Below are positions 59,701 to 62,600 of a stretch of DNA of 64,000 nt, in pieces. Every line of letters starts with the position of its first letter. Position 1 is the first letter of the stretch. The DNA lies in contig JAQJVL010000081.1 of the NCBI GenBank assembly GCA_035578905.1, forward strand, positions 2,308,980 through 2,372,979, in the 5' to 3' direction. The notes under the pieces were generated by a model. That model searched no databases. It was not told where the DNA came from and saw nothing but the letters and a program-made list of their open reading frames with translations. The translations under genes and the position numbers were made by a program. The DNA comes from Stictocephala bisonia (taxonomy: Eukaryota; Arthropoda; Insecta; Hemiptera; Membracidae).

Positions 59701-60975
59701 ACGACATTTCGATTTGGTAAAACCCAAACCTTTTTCAAGTGCTAAAAACTAAATTACATCTACACAAACATGTTATAAAACTACGTTCTTAAACTAATCT
59801 ACTTTAATAATTATCTACATTTTAACCTAGATCATAGAATGGGGTACAACAAAATTAACTTATACAAAATGTAAAAATCTAAACAGGGTTAAATTAATAT
59901 GACCAATTAGGCGCTGCCCAGGTCACGAATATATCAACGAAAAAAATGTTAAAACACAATTAAATTAATATTCAAATTAGACTGAAATAAGATTACATCA
60001 ACTACTCATAAATAAATATATGGTACCTGAAAAACAATATTAATTCAAAATAACATTAAACATGCACACAAAAAATGATATATATGACTCGGAAGTCTCG
60101 GTAGTCTCATCTGATACTCCATCATTAAAAAATTTTAAAAACAAAGTTGGTTACAGTTGTTTCATGAATATGACAAGCATTTTTTTCTAATTTGTTGTTG
60201 TTTTCGAAAATTTATCAAAATAATAATATATTTAGGCTCATATTTCCATCAGCTTTTCTACTGTTTCCTTACAAAAACCTTGTTCTTTATTGTTAAAATA
60301 ATTTTACTCAAAATAAGGTACAATTTTTCTCCATGAAATGCCTAAATTCATCTTTGTCCAAAAGTGATATTTTTATTTTAAAATATATAAGAACAGATAA
60401 TTGCAAGATAAGCATATAATTCTAACAGAATATGTACCTATATAATGAAGAAATTATATATTTTTAACATTCCCCTTTTTATACCTCTGAATCTTGAAAT
60501 TGAGCGTTCTTTTAATCAACTGATTGAAATTTAATACTTTATGTGACATTTTATTTTTTTGCTAAAAAAATTAAATGTTTTCTAAACAAAAATGTTTTTT
60601 ATTATTACTGTTTTAAAATTGTGTTAAAATATGAAGCTCTCTGAAAATTGTATTAACAGGACAGGACTGTAATTTGGTTTTTGGGCAGGCAGTAAATAAT
60701 TTTCCGTGGTTTCTAGATGATTTAGTAAAATCGGCATTCCCGTTATTCCCAACCCACTCCCTTTGATTACTTTCACTGATGATGATAGGAACATGAATAT
60801 GTACAACACATAATTCATCAAATAACAGAATCAACAGTCACATTATTAAGAATTTCTTCAAGAAAAACAAATATAAGAATGTGAGAAAAAATCTTGTGCT
60901 CACCTGCAAAATGTTATTCGTATGATTATTCCATCTCAAATTAAAATGCTGAACTGGAGCTGGGGAGTCATCCAT
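7731..60975 (-). CDS. BTB/POZ-HMG box protein, nine exons found, 3' end outside window
   Basis: Inferred role: nuclear transcription regulator. The BTB domain should mediate dimerisation or co-repressor binding and the HMG box should bind DNA. Exons join as 60904-60975, 56179-56292, 54705-54812, 42058-42222, 30196-30309, 20737-20820, 19181-19280, 9420-9499 and 7731-7949, all with AG acceptors and GT donors. Residues 1 to about 125 form a lola/tramtrack-type [49 protein letters not shown] and LQVKGL are all recognisable. The middle is an acidic linker with IKVE, VKPD and IKKE (ψKxE/D, SUMO-type). The last exon gives [20 protein letters not shown], the N-terminal arm and helix 1 of an HMG box closer to MATA/SOX than to HMGB. 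Phase is 0 through the sixth exon, 1 after the seventh, and an incompatible 2 is needed at the eighth. The start is the first ATG after an acceptor, in a Trp-less acidic leader (MDDSP) typical of this BTB class. I do not recognise a named orthologue. Confidence 0.85.
7972..8110. repeat. Tandem repeat, about 2.5 units of 55 bp
   Basis: The unit TTGTTGCAATGATTCATATT... recurs at about 7973, 8028 and 8083. The first two units are near identical and the third is diverged and partial. It begins some 20 bases upstream (in transcript direction) of the acceptor of the HMG exon. Confidence 0.9.
8111..9419. other. Intron sequence without recognised features
   Basis: AT-rich intron between the exons at 7949 and 9420. 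The only items noted are CCTAACCTAACCTG at about 8861, a very short telomere-like (TTAGG) match that is too small to mean anything. No coding frame is supported. Confidence 0.6.
9420..9499 (-). CDS. BTB-HMG gene, linker exon before HMG box
   Basis: Eighty bases between CTCCTCCAG| and T|GTAAGT. The only open frame needs two bases from an upstream exon and leaves one base for the next, exactly what the HMG exon at 7949 requires. It encodes [20 protein letters not shown], then VNPTIA, proline-rich and without a domain. The upstream phase conflict with 19181-19280 points to a missing exon rather than a false one here. Confidence 0.7.
9974..10702. mobile_element. Foldback/MITE-like element with two nested inverted repeats
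   Basis: The outer arms GAGCTCAGTCAAAATCGGTT (from about 9979) and its near complement ending about 10700 are about 40 bases with a few mismatches. Inside, 10493-10540 and 10561-10608 are 48-base arms with one mismatch around a 20-base spacer. No coding frame is supported and I see no clear target duplication. Classification is uncertain. Confidence 0.65.
10493..10608. repeat. Near-perfect 48-bp inverted repeat
   Basis: The left arm GATAATATTTGGAGATTTTC and onward is mirrored by the right arm ending GAAATCTCCAAATATTATC, with one mismatch in 48 bases. The spacer TAAGTGTTTTACTAAAGCTT is 20 bases. Such an arm length would form a stable cruciform or RNA hairpin. Confidence 0.92.
11183..13647 (+). 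mobile_element. Complete piggyBac-type transposon, 2465 bp
   Basis: TTAA occurs at 11179-11182 and 13648-13651, the piggyBac target duplication. The terminal repeats are CACTACATGACACGCCTGG (left) and CACTATGTGACACGCGTGG (right, reversed), an unusual terminus for piggyBac since it starts CAC rather than CCC. Subterminal GGGGATTCCCCGCCTACGCG copies recur at about 11373, 13384 and, diverged, 13592. The transposase inside is broken. Confidence 0.88.
11481..13240 (+). pseudogene. piggyBac transposase, frameshifted
   Basis: It starts at the ATG at 11481 ([20 protein letters not shown], acidic N-terminus), stops at 11705, resumes at about 11730 in another frame and is open from 11850 to 12560. Motifs: [11 protein letters not shown] (first catalytic Asp), [12 protein letters not shown] (second) and [10 protein letters not shown] at about 12788 (paired third and fourth). 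The C-terminal Cys-rich domain is seen as KCSYCPLK near 13115 and VCNYCHEND near 13195. Three or more frameshifts and stops after 12560 mean no functional enzyme. The usual length is about 550-600 residues, so the whole gene was once here. Confidence 0.85.
13652..14340. other. Intron sequence, nothing recognised
   Basis: AT-rich sequence with no supported coding frame, tandem repeat or mobile-element end. Confidence 0.5.
14345..14434 (-). mobile_element. tRNA-derived SINE head (partial)
   Basis: On the minus strand GCGTGGTGGCTCAGTGGTTA carries a pol III A box (TGGCTCAGTGG) and CCAAGGTTCAAATCCCCACT carries a B box (GGTTCAAATCC), about 40 bases apart. It is the same family as the plus-strand copy at 41548-41726 but lacks that copy's tail. 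An intact tRNA is not supported, as the pairing of the acceptor ends is poor. Confidence 0.8.
14964..17146. mobile_element. Decayed piggyBac-like element containing a LINE insertion
   Basis: The left end CTAACCCTTTCCACACC and the right end, reversed, CTAACAACCCTTTTCACACC resemble each other and the TTAA-CCCTTTCCAC termini at 44522. The target TTAA has decayed to CTAA/TTGT. The interior on the right (16830-17140) has no transposase. A LINE fragment occupies about 15400-16797. The call rests on terminal similarity only. Confidence 0.45.
15400..16797 (-). mobile_element. 5'-truncated LINE 2 (CR1/Jockey-like), minus strand
   Basis: The open part 16416-16793 encodes the end of an [22 protein letters not shown] is the usual (Y/F)LGVxxDxxLxWxxHI block. 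After a frame change, 15942-16244 gives [16 protein letters not shown], the C-terminal tail typical of these LINEs. Then 3' UTR runs to a (TTTCA)n-type tail at about 15404-15421. It is truncated before the catalytic core and dead. It sits within the decayed piggyBac-like element 14964-17146. Confidence 0.8.
17147..19180. other. Intron sequence with a retroelement 3' tail
   Basis: Mostly AT-rich with (TTA)n at about 18211-18231. At 18520-18607 the inverted words GGACCCCACCGACAAG and CTTGGTGGGGCC form a hairpin, followed by AATAAATAAATAAA and poly-A. This is the tail of a plus-strand non-LTR element whose coding part is absent. No other feature is supported. Confidence 0.55.
19181..19280 (-). 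CDS. BTB-HMG gene, basic linker exon
   Basis: One hundred bases, entering in phase 0 (the other two frames hit stops) and leaving in phase 1 at the consensus donor ATTG|GTGAGT. The peptide contains [21 protein letters not shown] basic RKRP cluster could be a nuclear localisation signal (inference). The exit phase does not fit the next exon found at 9499. Confidence 0.8.
19281..20736. other. Intron sequence, nothing recognised
   Basis: No coding frame, tandem repeat or element end was supported between the two linker exons. Confidence 0.5.
20737..20820 (-). CDS. BTB-HMG gene, linker exon with SUMO-type IKVE motif
   Basis: Twenty-eight codons, phase 0 at both ends, acceptor TTGTTACAG| and donor ATG|GTTAGT. 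The peptide [20 protein letters not shown] opens with IKVE followed by prolines and an acidic run. That is a strong negatively charged amino-acid-dependent SUMOylation pattern, common in BTB and zinc-finger repressors. Confidence 0.8.
20821..24042. other. Intron sequence with an unclassified GC-rich repeat candidate
   Basis: AT-rich apart from about 21580-22020 and 22460-22930, which are clearly GC-richer and end in an A-rich tract near 22025. These could be untranslated parts of a retroelement, but no RT, integrase or ORF1 motif was found in either strand. A short minisatellite lies at 23240-23335. Confidence 0.45.
23240..23335. repeat. Minisatellite of the GTGGTATTGACC family, short array
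   Basis: Two to three units of TACACTTACAGTGGTATTGA followed by CCCAACTGTCCGCCCA. It is diverged from the array at 35107 but the same unit. Confidence 0.8.
24047..25263 (-). mobile_element. Internally deleted piggyBac, 1217 bp
   Basis: TTAA flanks at 24043-24046 and 25264-25267. The termini CCCTTTTGCCGC and CCCTTTTACTGC match the CCCTTT class of the element at 36906-39745. The right subterminal region repeats ACGTCC...GGACGT palindromes, as in that element. Only the C-terminal third of the transposase remains. Confidence 0.9.
24650..25177 (-). pseudogene. C-terminal part of piggyBac transposase, frameshifted
   Basis: The open part 24707-25177 has [20 protein letters not shown] with the paired acidic residues corresponding to the third and fourth catalytic Asp, and [20 protein letters not shown] following. 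It ends with a stop after GRNLICL. The Cys-rich tail [12 protein letters not shown] and LTKHRC follows in another frame to a stop near 24652, so one base has been gained near 24720. The first two catalytic Asp and the DNA-binding N-terminus are deleted. It is about 50% alike, by eye, to the protein at 37473-39281. Confidence 0.85.
25660..26159. other. Assembly gap, 500 N
   Basis: Exactly 500 undetermined bases, so probably a gap of arbitrary size. Apparent open frames across it are meaningless. It lies in the intron between the exons at 30196 and 20820. Confidence 0.99.
26160..26985. other. Intron sequence, nothing recognised
   Basis: No supported feature. A purine-rich (GGGGGA)n-like run is at about 26907-26930. 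Confidence 0.5.
26988..28900 (+). pseudogene. 5'-truncated LINE 4 with RT end and RNase H, broken
   Basis: It starts within [22 protein letters not shown] then AQGYADD, catalytic motif C at about 27082-27096. The frame is interrupted by an RTE fragment (27099-27300) and resumes with [15 protein letters not shown]. Then come [20 protein letters not shown] and [14 protein letters not shown]. RNase H is recognisable as YTDF near 28013 and [19 protein letters not shown] at about 28110. The C-terminus has a Cys-His zinc knuckle, [18 protein letters not shown], at about 28650-28705. RNase H places it in the I/R1/LOA group. Many frameshifts, inactive. A-rich tail at about 28908. Confidence 0.85.
27099..27300 (-). 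mobile_element. RTE-type LINE 3' fragment, 202 bp, with 10-bp target duplication
   Basis: On the minus strand it encodes [20 protein letters not shown], then [16 protein letters not shown] and a terminal WPWE-stop, the ending of RTE/Craft-type ORF2 proteins. The tail GTAAGATTAAGTAAGT follows the stop at once, typical of RTE. CTGACGACAT is duplicated at 27089-27098 and 27301-27310. Its 5' end carries a 23-bp inverted copy of host DNA (see findings). Confidence 0.88.
28901..30195. other. Intron sequence with a small tandem duplication
   Basis: AT-rich. ACTTCAAAATATAAGTAATT... is duplicated in tandem (about 32-34 bp unit) at 29850-29914. No coding frame is supported. Confidence 0.5.
30196..30309 (-). 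CDS. BTB-HMG gene, linker exon
   Basis: Thirty-eight codons, phase 0 at both ends, acceptor TTGTTCAG| and donor ACT|GTAAGA. The peptide starts [17 protein letters not shown] and ends [13 protein letters not shown]. It is Ser/Asp/Glu-rich, probably disordered, and has no recognisable domain. It is placed in this gene by strand, good splice sites and matching phase. The open frame continues past the donor, so an alternative terminal exon cannot be excluded. Confidence 0.75.
30310..31011. other. Intron sequence, nothing recognised
   Basis: AT-rich, with short open frames but no recognisable protein. No element end was identified before the Helitron-like sequence beginning at about 31012. Confidence 0.45.
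31091..34075. mobile_element. Foldback element with arms of over 500 bp, containing LINE 3
   Basis: The arms about 31091-31863 and 33520-34075 are long inverted repeats. For example TTTACAAAGACACTGTACCT (31116) pairs with TGTACAGTGTCTTTGTAAAC (34017), and AAAACGGTAGCTACC (33570) pairs with GGTAGCTACCGTTTT (31799). The left arm holds a segment of about 230 bases (31320-31560) absent from the right. The centre is filled by LINE 3. No transposase was recognised. Confidence 0.85.
31912..33400 (-). pseudogene. 5'-truncated LINE 3 (CR1/Jockey-like RT), broken
   Basis: On the minus strand from about 33400: [20 protein letters not shown], then [15 protein letters not shown] (RT motif A with FxDxxxAFD), [14 protein letters not shown] (motif B), a damaged motif C region, and at 32552-32842 [20 protein letters not shown]. 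At 32304-32516 [10 protein letters not shown] marks the C-terminal tail. It ends in AT-rich 3' UTR near 31912. Several stops. It sits in the loop of the foldback element. Confidence 0.85.
34376..34640 (+). mobile_element. Second, truncated Helitron-like sequence
   Basis: Directly after the CTAG end at 34375 a new TATATATAAAAATGAATGTG start is followed by TTAGCTGTTAGATAAAAACA and AATAAAATGAAC, interior words of the other Helitrons. The 3' hairpin and CTAG end are missing. Confidence 0.5.
34787..34987 (-). pseudogene. Fragment of protein-primed type-B DNA polymerase (Polinton/Maverick-like)
   Basis: The 66-residue frame includes [20 protein letters not shown] followed by [13 protein letters not shown]. 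The pattern Y..LY...[13 protein letters not shown] is typical of type-B polymerases of Polintons, linear plasmids and related virus-like elements. No other Polinton gene (integrase, ATPase, capsid) is visible nearby, so this is an isolated relic. The last 25 or so residues do not look like the family. Confidence 0.6.
35107..35640. repeat. Inverted minisatellite array, about 36-bp unit
   Basis: Units of CACGTACAGTGGTATTGACC plus CACCCGCCCACCCATA run in one orientation to about 35303, then flip to GTACGTGTATGGGTGGGCGG and onward to the end. The array is thus a large imperfect palindrome. Open frames in it (THTRT- and YGWAGG-type) are repeat artefacts. Confidence 0.95.
37339..37470 (-). pseudogene. 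Out-of-frame Cys-rich C-terminal domain of piggyBac transposase
   Basis: Minus-strand codons give [33 protein letters not shown] and LPNHKC-stop. This is the Cys/His zinc-binding tail of piggyBac transposases, used for end recognition and nuclear import. It is displaced by one base from the main frame. The A6 run at 37481-37486 (minus-strand sense) is the likely site of a one-base loss. Confidence 0.85.
37473..39281 (-). CDS. piggyBac transposase, 602 residues, lacking in-frame Cys-rich tail
   Basis: It cuts and joins transposon ends at TTAA through an RNase H-like DDD/D site. The N-terminus (1-100) is acidic and Ser-rich, with an RPRTS basic patch near 101. The DDE_Tnp_1_7-type domain covers about 155-540. 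Probable catalytic residues are Asp306 (SIDESM), Asp391 (FIDNFFNS), Asp499 and Asp502 (GGIDVADQM). The start [11 protein letters not shown] is the first ATG and lies 465 bases inside the right end. The frame ends FLEKIT-stop just before a CxxC-rich tail ([23 protein letters not shown]) encoded in another frame to 37339. With that tail it would be of normal family length. Possibly partly functional; expression is unknown. Confidence 0.92.
   Translation of the reverse strand: MKRSRSPVSENTVRVLLNEDDLSDGLLSDDSEDSSVVDDTDEDPSYDPDQPSTSGLVNLNIATDRKRPRLFSFSSESSDDENVDRPLTSQQTTPTPRSVGRPRTSNSYNMGTNNLHDSLQSGNIQWNEVDEVNDPEHVHSFSYNEMPGVKHCPARNSRPIAYFRLFFTLSLIEEFTKYTNIYASRFVDENNHKLSDNSVLRNWKRLTTDELYAFLAVLINMGINKKPSISHYWNTLSSQNSPWFRQMFSRTRFQTILTFFHLVDTKDIPKPGQQGYDPCIRFQPLIDHFNRKSKYHFTPNKFISIDESMIATKNHTQLLQYLPKKHHRWGVKLWSICDSVTHYCLSFFVYQGASRTGEADTTKSNGLGFFVVTKLLEMCGLLNKGYHLFIDNFFNSIPLAKHLYENGTILTGTLNKIRKGIPKSMLEKFSVGQTKYLRSNELLMLGYREKKSQKSQVLLLSTDAKAGSEQRTKRRGNYLKITNKPTMIRSYNDYMGGIDVADQMLYQYLEERRTAKAWKKVTFNIIARMMLNCYILYKENTDKPIDRLDFMISIVEDLSQDWLRNRTEQNSPNITGRAAGTPSAMFAGGDAGSTNQFLEKIT
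40024..41547. other. Intron sequence with (AT)n
   Basis: AT-rich intron. An A-run followed by (AT)n spans about 40534-40582. No coding frame is supported. Confidence 0.5.
41548..41726 (+). mobile_element. tRNA-derived SINE with poly-A tail
   Basis: The head GCCGGCGAGGTGGCTCAGTG has a pol III A box (TGGCTCAGTGG). GGTTCGAATCC is the B box. Both belong to a tRNA-like sequence of about 75 bases. A body with GTTGACGCACAGGCCTGTAG follows and then a run of 28 A. ATGGTA flanks both sides (41539-41544; 41726-41731), a possible short target duplication. It is mobilised by LINE enzymes in trans. Confidence 0.88.
42058..42222 (-). CDS. BTB-HMG gene, exon with BTB C-terminus and start of linker
   Basis: Fifty-five codons, phase 0 at both ends, acceptor ATTATTTCAG| and donor ATG|GTAAAT. 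The first 20 or so residues end the BTB fold ([13 protein letters not shown]). The rest, ending in [14 protein letters not shown], is an acidic proline-containing linker with VKPD, a SUMO-type ψKxD motif. Confidence 0.9.
42968..43497 (-). mobile_element. piggyBac-like remnant, right end and N-terminal transposase scrap
   Basis: The right end, reversed, reads TTATCCCTTTTAGTGCC, a decayed TTAA-CCC terminus. Subterminal GTGGCGGTGATTTGCCACCG palindromes follow. Further in, the minus strand gives [20 protein letters not shown] and FSDDSDT, an acidic leader like other piggyBac N-termini. The left end was not found. Confidence 0.4.
43498..44517. other. Intron sequence, nothing recognised
   Basis: AT-rich, no supported feature. 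Confidence 0.5.
44522..45775 (-). mobile_element. Internally deleted piggyBac, 1254 bp
   Basis: TTAA flanks at 44518-44521 and 45776-45779, with CCCTTTCCACTCC and CCCTTTCCACTC termini. The right subterminal part has GGCGGGGCTGCCCCGCC and GTCGGGCCCGGCCCGAC palindromes. Only an N-terminal coding scrap survives. Confidence 0.9.
45240..45364 (-). pseudogene. N-terminal scrap of piggyBac transposase
   Basis: From the ATG at 45364: [18 protein letters not shown], then [24 protein letters not shown], 41 codons. The acidic composition matches leaders of piggyBac transposases at this place in the element. The remaining coding part is deleted. Confidence 0.6.
46098..46195. repeat. Tandem duplication of a 48-bp unit
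   Basis: TGAACACCAACGAGGATATT... is present twice in succession, ending ACTGACTGTCAGC in both, with few differences. It lies just upstream of the degenerate piggyBac N-terminus. Confidence 0.9.
46323..46940 (+). pseudogene. piggyBac transposase N-terminal half, broken
   Basis: The frame 46323-46505 is acidic ([20 protein letters not shown]). Later frames give [20 protein letters not shown] and [15 protein letters not shown], typical of the first part of the piggyBac catalytic domain. Interrupted by stops and ended by insertion of the hAT-like element at 46941. Confidence 0.75.
47733..48704 (-). mobile_element. Tc1/mariner-superfamily element, 972 bp, internally deleted
   Basis: TA at 47731-47732 and 48705-48706. 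The inverted termini start CCGGGTGTTTCAAAATGA and remain similar for about 110 bases. A transposase with a missing middle lies inside. Confidence 0.95.
47852..48533 (-). pseudogene. Tc1/mariner-type transposase, deleted and frameshifted
   Basis: It starts [19 protein letters not shown] (helix-turn-helix side). After [12 protein letters not shown] it jumps to WGSENP, so roughly the second half of the DNA-binding region and the first catalytic Asp are gone. QQDGAPPHW (second catalytic Asp) and [16 protein letters not shown] (third) remain, 46 residues apart. Near 48000 a frameshift moves reading to the segment ending GAHIEHL-stop. The intact family is about 340 residues. No active enzyme is possible. 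Confidence 0.88.
48987..49696. mobile_element. Possible piggyBac-like MITE inside the hAT-like element
   Basis: The right end, reversed, reads TTAACCCCTTTAGTGCTA, with a TTAA at 49697-49700. The left has TCCTTTTAGTGCTATGCC without TTAA. Inside, GTCTGTACTATGTAGAC is a subterminal palindrome, and there is a tandem duplication of about 100 bp (49055-49253). No coding frame. The left end is uncertain. Confidence 0.35.
49055..49253. repeat. Tandem duplication, about 100-bp unit
   Basis: AGAGTTTTGGTAAAACGCTC...AACAGAGAAAAGTTCT is followed at once by a second copy beginning AGAGTTTTGGTAAAATGCTC and ending AACAGAGAACAGTTCT, with about 10% differences. Confidence 0.9.
50820..51950 (+). pseudogene. 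piggyBac transposase C-terminal half, broken
   Basis: In three changing frames: [27 protein letters not shown] (first catalytic Asp), [40 protein letters not shown] (second), [24 protein letters not shown], then [20 protein letters not shown] (third and fourth site; the usual second Asp of the pair is Asn). The C-terminal Cys tail is not visible. It belongs to the lineage with YTDRYYxSPE and GAVDRSD motifs, unlike the GGVD copies elsewhere in this window. Confidence 0.82.
51978..52500. repeat. Tandem repeat, three units of about 170-180 bp
   Basis: Each unit starts TATATTATGCT(T/G)T, has TCCTTGTACAT and ATGTATTTCTTTTTT, and ends TTATTATGAAAA plus TTATTTTCATGCTG. It follows the transposase of the degenerate piggyBac and may be its expanded 3' part. 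Confidence 0.85.
52948..53024. repeat. Minisatellite, left part of a split array
   Basis: TAATGACCCATTCACCCGCC plus TATACATTTACAGTGG, about two diverged units. The array continues at 53719 after an inserted element. Confidence 0.8.
53025..53718. mobile_element. hAT-like MITE inserted in a minisatellite array
   Basis: The left end TAGGGTTGGCTGGTTGTCGA and, reversed, the right end TAGGGCTGGCCGATTGTCGA are inverted. Both are followed by ATCGATAG/CTATCGAT words. TAGGG ends suggest hAT, but no 8-bp duplication is intact. An open stretch near 53369-53605 ([20 protein letters not shown]) is not recognised. Confidence 0.7.
53719..53896. repeat. Minisatellite, right part of a split array
   Basis: Four to five diverged units of ACACGTACAGTGGTAATGAC plus CCACCCACC, in the same orientation as 52948-53024. 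Confidence 0.85.
53900..54704. other. Intron sequence, nothing recognised
   Basis: AT-rich, no supported coding frame or repeat. Confidence 0.5.
54705..54812 (-). CDS. BTB-HMG gene, exon encoding BTB helical half
   Basis: Thirty-six codons, phase 0 at both ends, acceptor TTTGCAG| and donor AAG|GTGAGT. The product contains [20 protein letters not shown] and MYHGEVK, matching the HPxI...LLxFMYxGEV block of insect BTB domains. The next block, [20 protein letters not shown], lies in the exon at 42058-42222, 12.5 kb away. Confidence 0.92.
54813..56178. other. Intron sequence, possible lone mariner-type end
   Basis: TACAGGGTGTTAAAAGTCC at 54892 looks like a Tc1/mariner terminus at a TA, but no inverted partner was found. 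Otherwise nothing is recognised. Confidence 0.4.
56179..56292 (-). CDS. BTB-HMG gene, exon encoding BTB core
   Basis: Thirty-eight codons in phase 0 at both ends, bounded by TTTTTACAG| and |GTACAG. They carry [20 protein letters not shown] followed by ACSPYFQ, the most conserved BTB block. The Asp of VDV and the basic residue in the AHK segment are usual in this family. The domain continues directly in the next exon at 54812. Confidence 0.92.
56463..57028 (+). mobile_element. Non-autonomous Helitron, 566 bp
   Basis: It starts TCTAAATATATAAAAAGAC after A and ends CTAG before T (57029). The 3' hairpin is GCACACGAAGTGTGC. It shares AATAACATTGGGTT, TAATAACAGCTGTTTTG and TTTTGTATGTTTGACATT with the copy at 2508-3104. 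Noncoding. Confidence 0.9.
57328..58502. mobile_element. hAT-like MITE with exact 8-bp duplication, 1175 bp
   Basis: GTTACAAT is at 57320-57327 and 58503-58510. The termini are TAGGGGTGTGCGAG and, reversed, TAGAGGTGTGCGAG. Both subterminal regions carry many TCGAGTA/TACTCGA words. No transposase. It belongs with 46941-50811. Confidence 0.92.
58511..60903. other. Intron sequence, nothing recognised
   Basis: AT-rich first intron of the coding region. Short open frames (58952-59752, 60613-60834) show no family resemblance or codon regularity. Confidence 0.5.
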
Positions 60976-60983
60976 CCCAAATT
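60904..60983 (-). CDS. BTB-HMG gene, first coding exon (8 nt 5' UTR plus codons 1-24)
   Basis: The acceptor TACTTTCAG precedes eight untranslated bases, then ATG at 60975. This implies at least one noncoding upstream exon, which I could not locate. The 24 codons begin [18 protein letters not shown]. FxLRWNNH is the hallmark N-terminus of lola, tramtrack and bric-a-brac BTB domains. The donor is CAG|GTGAGC, phase 0. Confidence 0.9.
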
Positions 60984-61539
60984 CTGAAAGTACAATAAAT
61001 CATATAAAAAATTAAATCATTAACAGGACGTAACGTACAAAAATTTGTATTTGATAGCCAATCCTTTCTATTCTCATCAATACACCATGAGTTATATCAC
61101 ACCATTAAACTATGAGTGGTACAAAACATCCTGAAAATTGATCAAAATTCAACAATGTTCTAAAATATTGTAAAACATTAAGGTTTCTTGATTGTCAATA
61201 AGGATCCAACTAGAATCACATCACACACATTTTGTTAATGTTTGCTGCATTGGCAAAACATTGGTTAATTCAAATTATGGAGTAACGGTTATACATAATA
61301 CTGATATTTAAATGTCCGATCACAATGGTCTTTTAATTAAATTACTATTTTATGATTGTATGAATGCTGACAGTAATTATGACCTATTTTAAAGAAAAAT
61401 TGTGACTTGCATGACTAAGTTCTTCTCTCCGAATTATTCTAAAATTAGGAATAACAAAATAGTTACAATAGTTTCCACTGCATAGAAAAGAGAGTTAGAT
61501 AAACAAGCCGAAAGAGATATCTAATTTTTAAAAAGTAAC

Positions 61540-62600
61540 CTATATGACAGATTATTAAAAAATATTCTTAATGCAGTAAACGCTACAAAACAAATGGAAA
61601 ATAAAAAATCAAAATAAATTTAAAGCAACATGGTCAGTAGTAAAAAGAGAAATTGGACTTTGTCAAAACATAAATAATAAAATTGCTTTGTTTTGTCACC
61701 GGGCACAGGAATTACTAAAAACTACAACATTTAGCTGAATTGTTCAATACACAATTCTCAAACATTCTATTAAAACAACCAAGTCAGTTGCAGTAATGAA
61801 TAAACATGAATAAAGAACAATAAAATTGAATGGACTTTGTCTAGTTAGAAATACAAAAAAAAGTTATACAACAATTGAAAAATATTTCAACTTGTGGATG
61901 GGATGAAATTCCAGTAATTTTATAAAAATATTCTGTTGAAATTATAAGTTTGGTTTTATTGTTTATCATGAATCAATCATGAATAATGAATCAAAATTTA
62001 AAACAGGAGTTTATCCAATAAAATTAAACTATCTAAAATTAACCCTATTAAAAAAATCACATCTAATATTACTAATTACTGTCATATATCAATTCTAAGT
62101 AACATTTAAAACATTTTTCAGAAAACAATTAATTTATAATAGACCAGTAATTTGTTTTTAATAAAGTAATTTAATTTCTGAAGAGCAGTTTGGATTTATA
62201 AAAGGCATGGTATATCATTGTTATATGGAAATCATAAACAGATTTTAATAATGTTTTTAATCACAAAAACACCAATAATAATATAAAAAGCTATTTATAA
62301 AGCAAGTTGCCCATCTTCTACATAAAGAATTACAACTTTGAACTCTTCCAAGTCTACTTATTTTTGAGATTTTGAAAACGGTAAATAAAAACTCTAATGA
62401 ATACCAAAGATCCAACTACAGCCATTTCTAAAACACGAGACATACAAATCTATATTATTACCCAGCACACAAGTTTTCTTTGTATGAAAAAGCCCCACCT
62501 ACATGGGTATAAAATTACAAAACAAACTGTCCTTTTTTTCAAAGCATTGTCTAAGCAACATTTTATGACATGTGTAAAGGAAATGTGAATAACTAAAGCT
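61540..62600 (+). pseudogene. Highly decayed LINE reverse transcriptase
   Basis: Fragments in changing frames: KFKATWSVVKREIG, IKTTKS, GWDEIPVI (as in RTs of jockey/CR1 LINEs, D(E/G)IP), LKTGVYPIKLK, SEEQFGFIKG (QFGFxKG). There are many stops and AT-rich drift. Old and inactive; clade not assigned. Confidence 0.55.
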
